From positions 1 to 35,120 of the forward strand of contig UQSV01000009.1 in NCBI GenBank assembly GCA_900543875.1: DNA of 35,120 nt, read 5' to 3'. The DNA comes from an uncultured Coriobacteriaceae bacterium. Lineage in GTDB: Bacteria; Actinomycetota; Coriobacteriia; Coriobacteriales; Atopobiaceae. The notes beneath the pieces were generated by a model, which was not told the DNA's origin, did not search any database, and worked only from the letters and a program-made list of their open reading frames with translations. Positions 33,841-35,120 of this stretch are shown piece by piece (positions within the stretch are counted from its first letter, which is position 1; each line of letters starts with the position of its first letter). The position numbers were made by a program, and so were the translations under genes.

Positions 33841-34980
33841 ATGTCCCTGGAAGAGGCTAAGAAGCTAGACGACGCCTACGTGATGCACACGTTTGGCCGC
33901 TACCCCGTCGAGTTCGTGGGCGGCCACGGCATGCGCGCCGTCGACTCCGAGGGCCGCGAGTACCTCGACTTCCTTGGCGGCATCGCCGTGAGCTGCCTGG
34001 GCTACGCCCACCCCGTGCTCGAGGCGGCCGTGACCGGGCAGGCCTCCAAGCTGCTGCACATCTCGAACTACTTCCACATCGAGCACCGCGGCGAGGTAGC
34101 GAGGCGTCTCTCGCAGCTCGCCAACGCCGGCGACGGCGACCCGGCCGCCGCGAGCCCCGACGCGCCCCAGCAGTGGCGCGCCTTCTTTGGCAACTCGGGT
34201 GCCGAGGCCAACGAGTGCGCCATCAAGCTCGCCCGCCTGTGGGCCAAGCGCGGCGGCAACGGCGGCTTTGACATCGTCTGCCTCAACAAGAGCTTTCACG
34301 GCCGCACGATGGAGACCATCGCGGCCACGATGCAGGGTTGGGCCCAGGACCCGTTCCAGCCGCTGCCCGGCGGCTTCATCGCCATCGACGCCAACGACGT
34401 CGAGGCCCTGCGCGAGGTGTTTGCCCAGCGCGGCTCCAACATCTGCGCCGTGCTCCTCGAGCCTATCCAGGGCGAGAGCGGCGTGCACCCCATGACGCAG
34501 GAGTTCATGGAGGAGGTGCGCCGCCTCACGAGCGAGAACGGTGCTCTCATGATGTGCGACGAGGTCCAGACGGGCCTGTTCCGCACGGGTCACGCGCTAG
34601 CCTTCCAGGGCTACGGCGTGACGCCCGACGTCTTCACGCTGGCCAAGGCCATCGCCGGCGGCCTGCCGATGGGCGCCTGCGTCGCCAGGGCCGAGATTTC
34701 CGAGGCCTTCCACCCCGGCGACCACGGCTCCACCTTTGGCGGCGGCCCGCTTGTCTGCGCCGCGGCCGACGCCGTGCTGGGCGAGCTCACGACTGGCACG
34801 GCTCCCGAGGGCAAGCCGGGCGAGGGCTACCTGCCGCACGTGCGCGAGGTGGGCGCCTACCTGGCCGACAAGCTCGCCGAGCTGCCTGGCGTGGCCGAGG
34901 TGCGCGGTGCCGGCCTCATGCTGGGCGCCGAGCTGGCCGAGGGTCTGCCCGACGCGCACGACCTCGTGGCCGTCGCGTGA
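33841..34980 (+). CDS. argD: Acetylornithine aminotransferase, C-terminally truncated
   Basis: ArgD is the PLP enzyme making N-acetylornithine from the semialdehyde. The protein has GNSGAEANECAIKLAR, NKSFHGRT, the CDEVQTGLFRTG aspartate and the PLP lysine in TLAKAIAGGLPMGA. The ATG at 33841 follows GAAAGGA. The frame ends after 379 residues, at DAHDLVAVA, where homologues continue about 40 residues with a segment like GLVINATGPxxLRFLPPL. The following sequence reads as the start of a response regulator on the other strand, so the 3' end has been replaced. Truncation may destroy activity; an assembly join is an alternative. Confidence 0.93.
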   Translation: MSLEEAKKLDDAYVMHTFGRYPVEFVGGHGMRAVDSEGREYLDFLGGIAVSCLGYAHPVLEAAVTGQASKLLHISNYFHIEHRGEVARRLSQLANAGDGDPAAASPDAPQQWRAFFGNSGAEANECAIKLARLWAKRGGNGGFDIVCLNKSFHGRTMETIAATMQGWAQDPFQPLPGGFIAIDANDVEALREVFAQRGSNICAVLLEPIQGESGVHPMTQEFMEEVRRLTSENGALMMCDEVQTGLFRTGHALAFQGYGVTPDVFTLAKAIAGGLPMGACVARAEISEAFHPGDHGSTFGGGPLVCAAADAVLGELTTGTAPEGKPGEGYLPHVREVGAYLADKLAELPGVAEVRGAGLMLGAELAEGLPDAHDLVAVA

Positions 34981-35043
34981 CAGGACGCGCGCGAGGGCGT
35001 CCAGGATCGCCCGCTCGTCGTCTATCGCCAGAATGCGCGCCAT
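34957..35043 (-). pseudogene. Response-regulator gene fragment (first 29 codons) abutting argD
   Basis: Read on the minus strand from an ATG at 35043, the sequence MARILAIDDERAILDALARV followed by LSRDGHEVV is the start of a receiver domain, with the acidic pair at residues 8-9 of IDDE. After DGHEVV the frame runs into the antisense of argD and loses receiver similarity, so the phospho-acceptor aspartate and output domain are missing. A weak GGGGGCGAGAG ribosome-binding site precedes the ATG on that strand. Confidence 0.7.
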
Positions 35044-35120
35044 CTCTCGCCCCCTTGTTTGCCCAAGACCAGTCTGGCGCCCAATTCTAACGAAGGTGTA
35101 ACGGGGGTACTTCTGCCGAC

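Overview
The window is a continuous, GC-rich chromosomal segment carrying most of the str, S10, spc and alpha ribosomal-protein clusters of a bacterium, followed by an arginine-biosynthesis cluster. Gene order (secY-adk-map-infA-rpmJ-rpsM-rpsK-rpsD-rpoA-rplQ-truA), the single zinc-type S14 (rpsZ), the strong preference for C/G at third codon positions and the very short intergenic spacings all fit a high-GC Gram-positive. An actinobacterium of the class Coriobacteriia (Olsenella/Atopobium/Collinsella-like) is my best guess, inferred from protein style and layout and not from any database search.

Region 1 (1-7699): the 3' part of rpoC ends at a terminator. A small IS3/IS150-type helix-turn-helix ORF with its own terminator follows, then a promoter (TTGACA-17-TAATCT) driving rpsL-rpsG-fusA-rpsJ, which ends at a strong terminator after rpsJ. 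tuf is not present between fusA and rpsJ. Region 2 (7700-10430): two genes on the opposite strand, a phosphomannose-isomerase-type enzyme with an extra N-terminal domain and a pentapeptide-repeat protein, separate rpsJ from the rest of the S10 cluster. Region 3 (10496-16529): a promoter (TTGTGA-17-TATACT) and a structured leader of about 220 nt precede rplC-rplD-rplW-rplB-rpsS-rplV-rpsC-rplP-rpmC-rpsQ-rplN-rplX, closed by a terminator. Region 4 (16530-17059): one unrecognised 97-residue gene bracketed by terminators sits between rplX and rplE. Region 5 (17060-27133): rplE-rpsZ-rpsH-rplF-rplR-rpsE-rpmD-rplO-secY, a terminator, adk-map, a terminator overlapping a promoter, infA-rpmJ-rpsM-rpsK-rpsD-rpoA-rplQ, and a terminator. 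Region 6 (27134-30172): truA, a membrane-anchored LCP-like protein, and a family-2 glycosyltransferase ending at a terminator. Region 7 (30173-35120): argC-argJ-argB-argD, with argD losing its 3' end at a junction with the start of a response-regulator gene on the other strand.

Most genes make the translation apparatus, RNA polymerase (beta' and alpha), the Sec channel, nucleotide supply (Adk), N-terminal Met removal (Map) and initiation (IF1). The arg cluster converts N-acetylglutamate towards N-acetylornithine, with ArgJ recycling the acetyl group.

The most striking observation is a C-terminal extension of about 218 residues on RNA polymerase beta' that contains a 53-residue module alignable without gaps to the alpha C-terminal domain encoded in the same window (22 of 53 identical by hand count). 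It keeps the residues equivalent to E. coli alpha R265, N268, G296, K298 and E302. Other points of interest are the split S10 operon, the terminator-bracketed unknown gene, a series of unexplained hairpins between ribosomal-protein genes, and an attenuator-like leader with ARG-box-like repeats upstream of argC.
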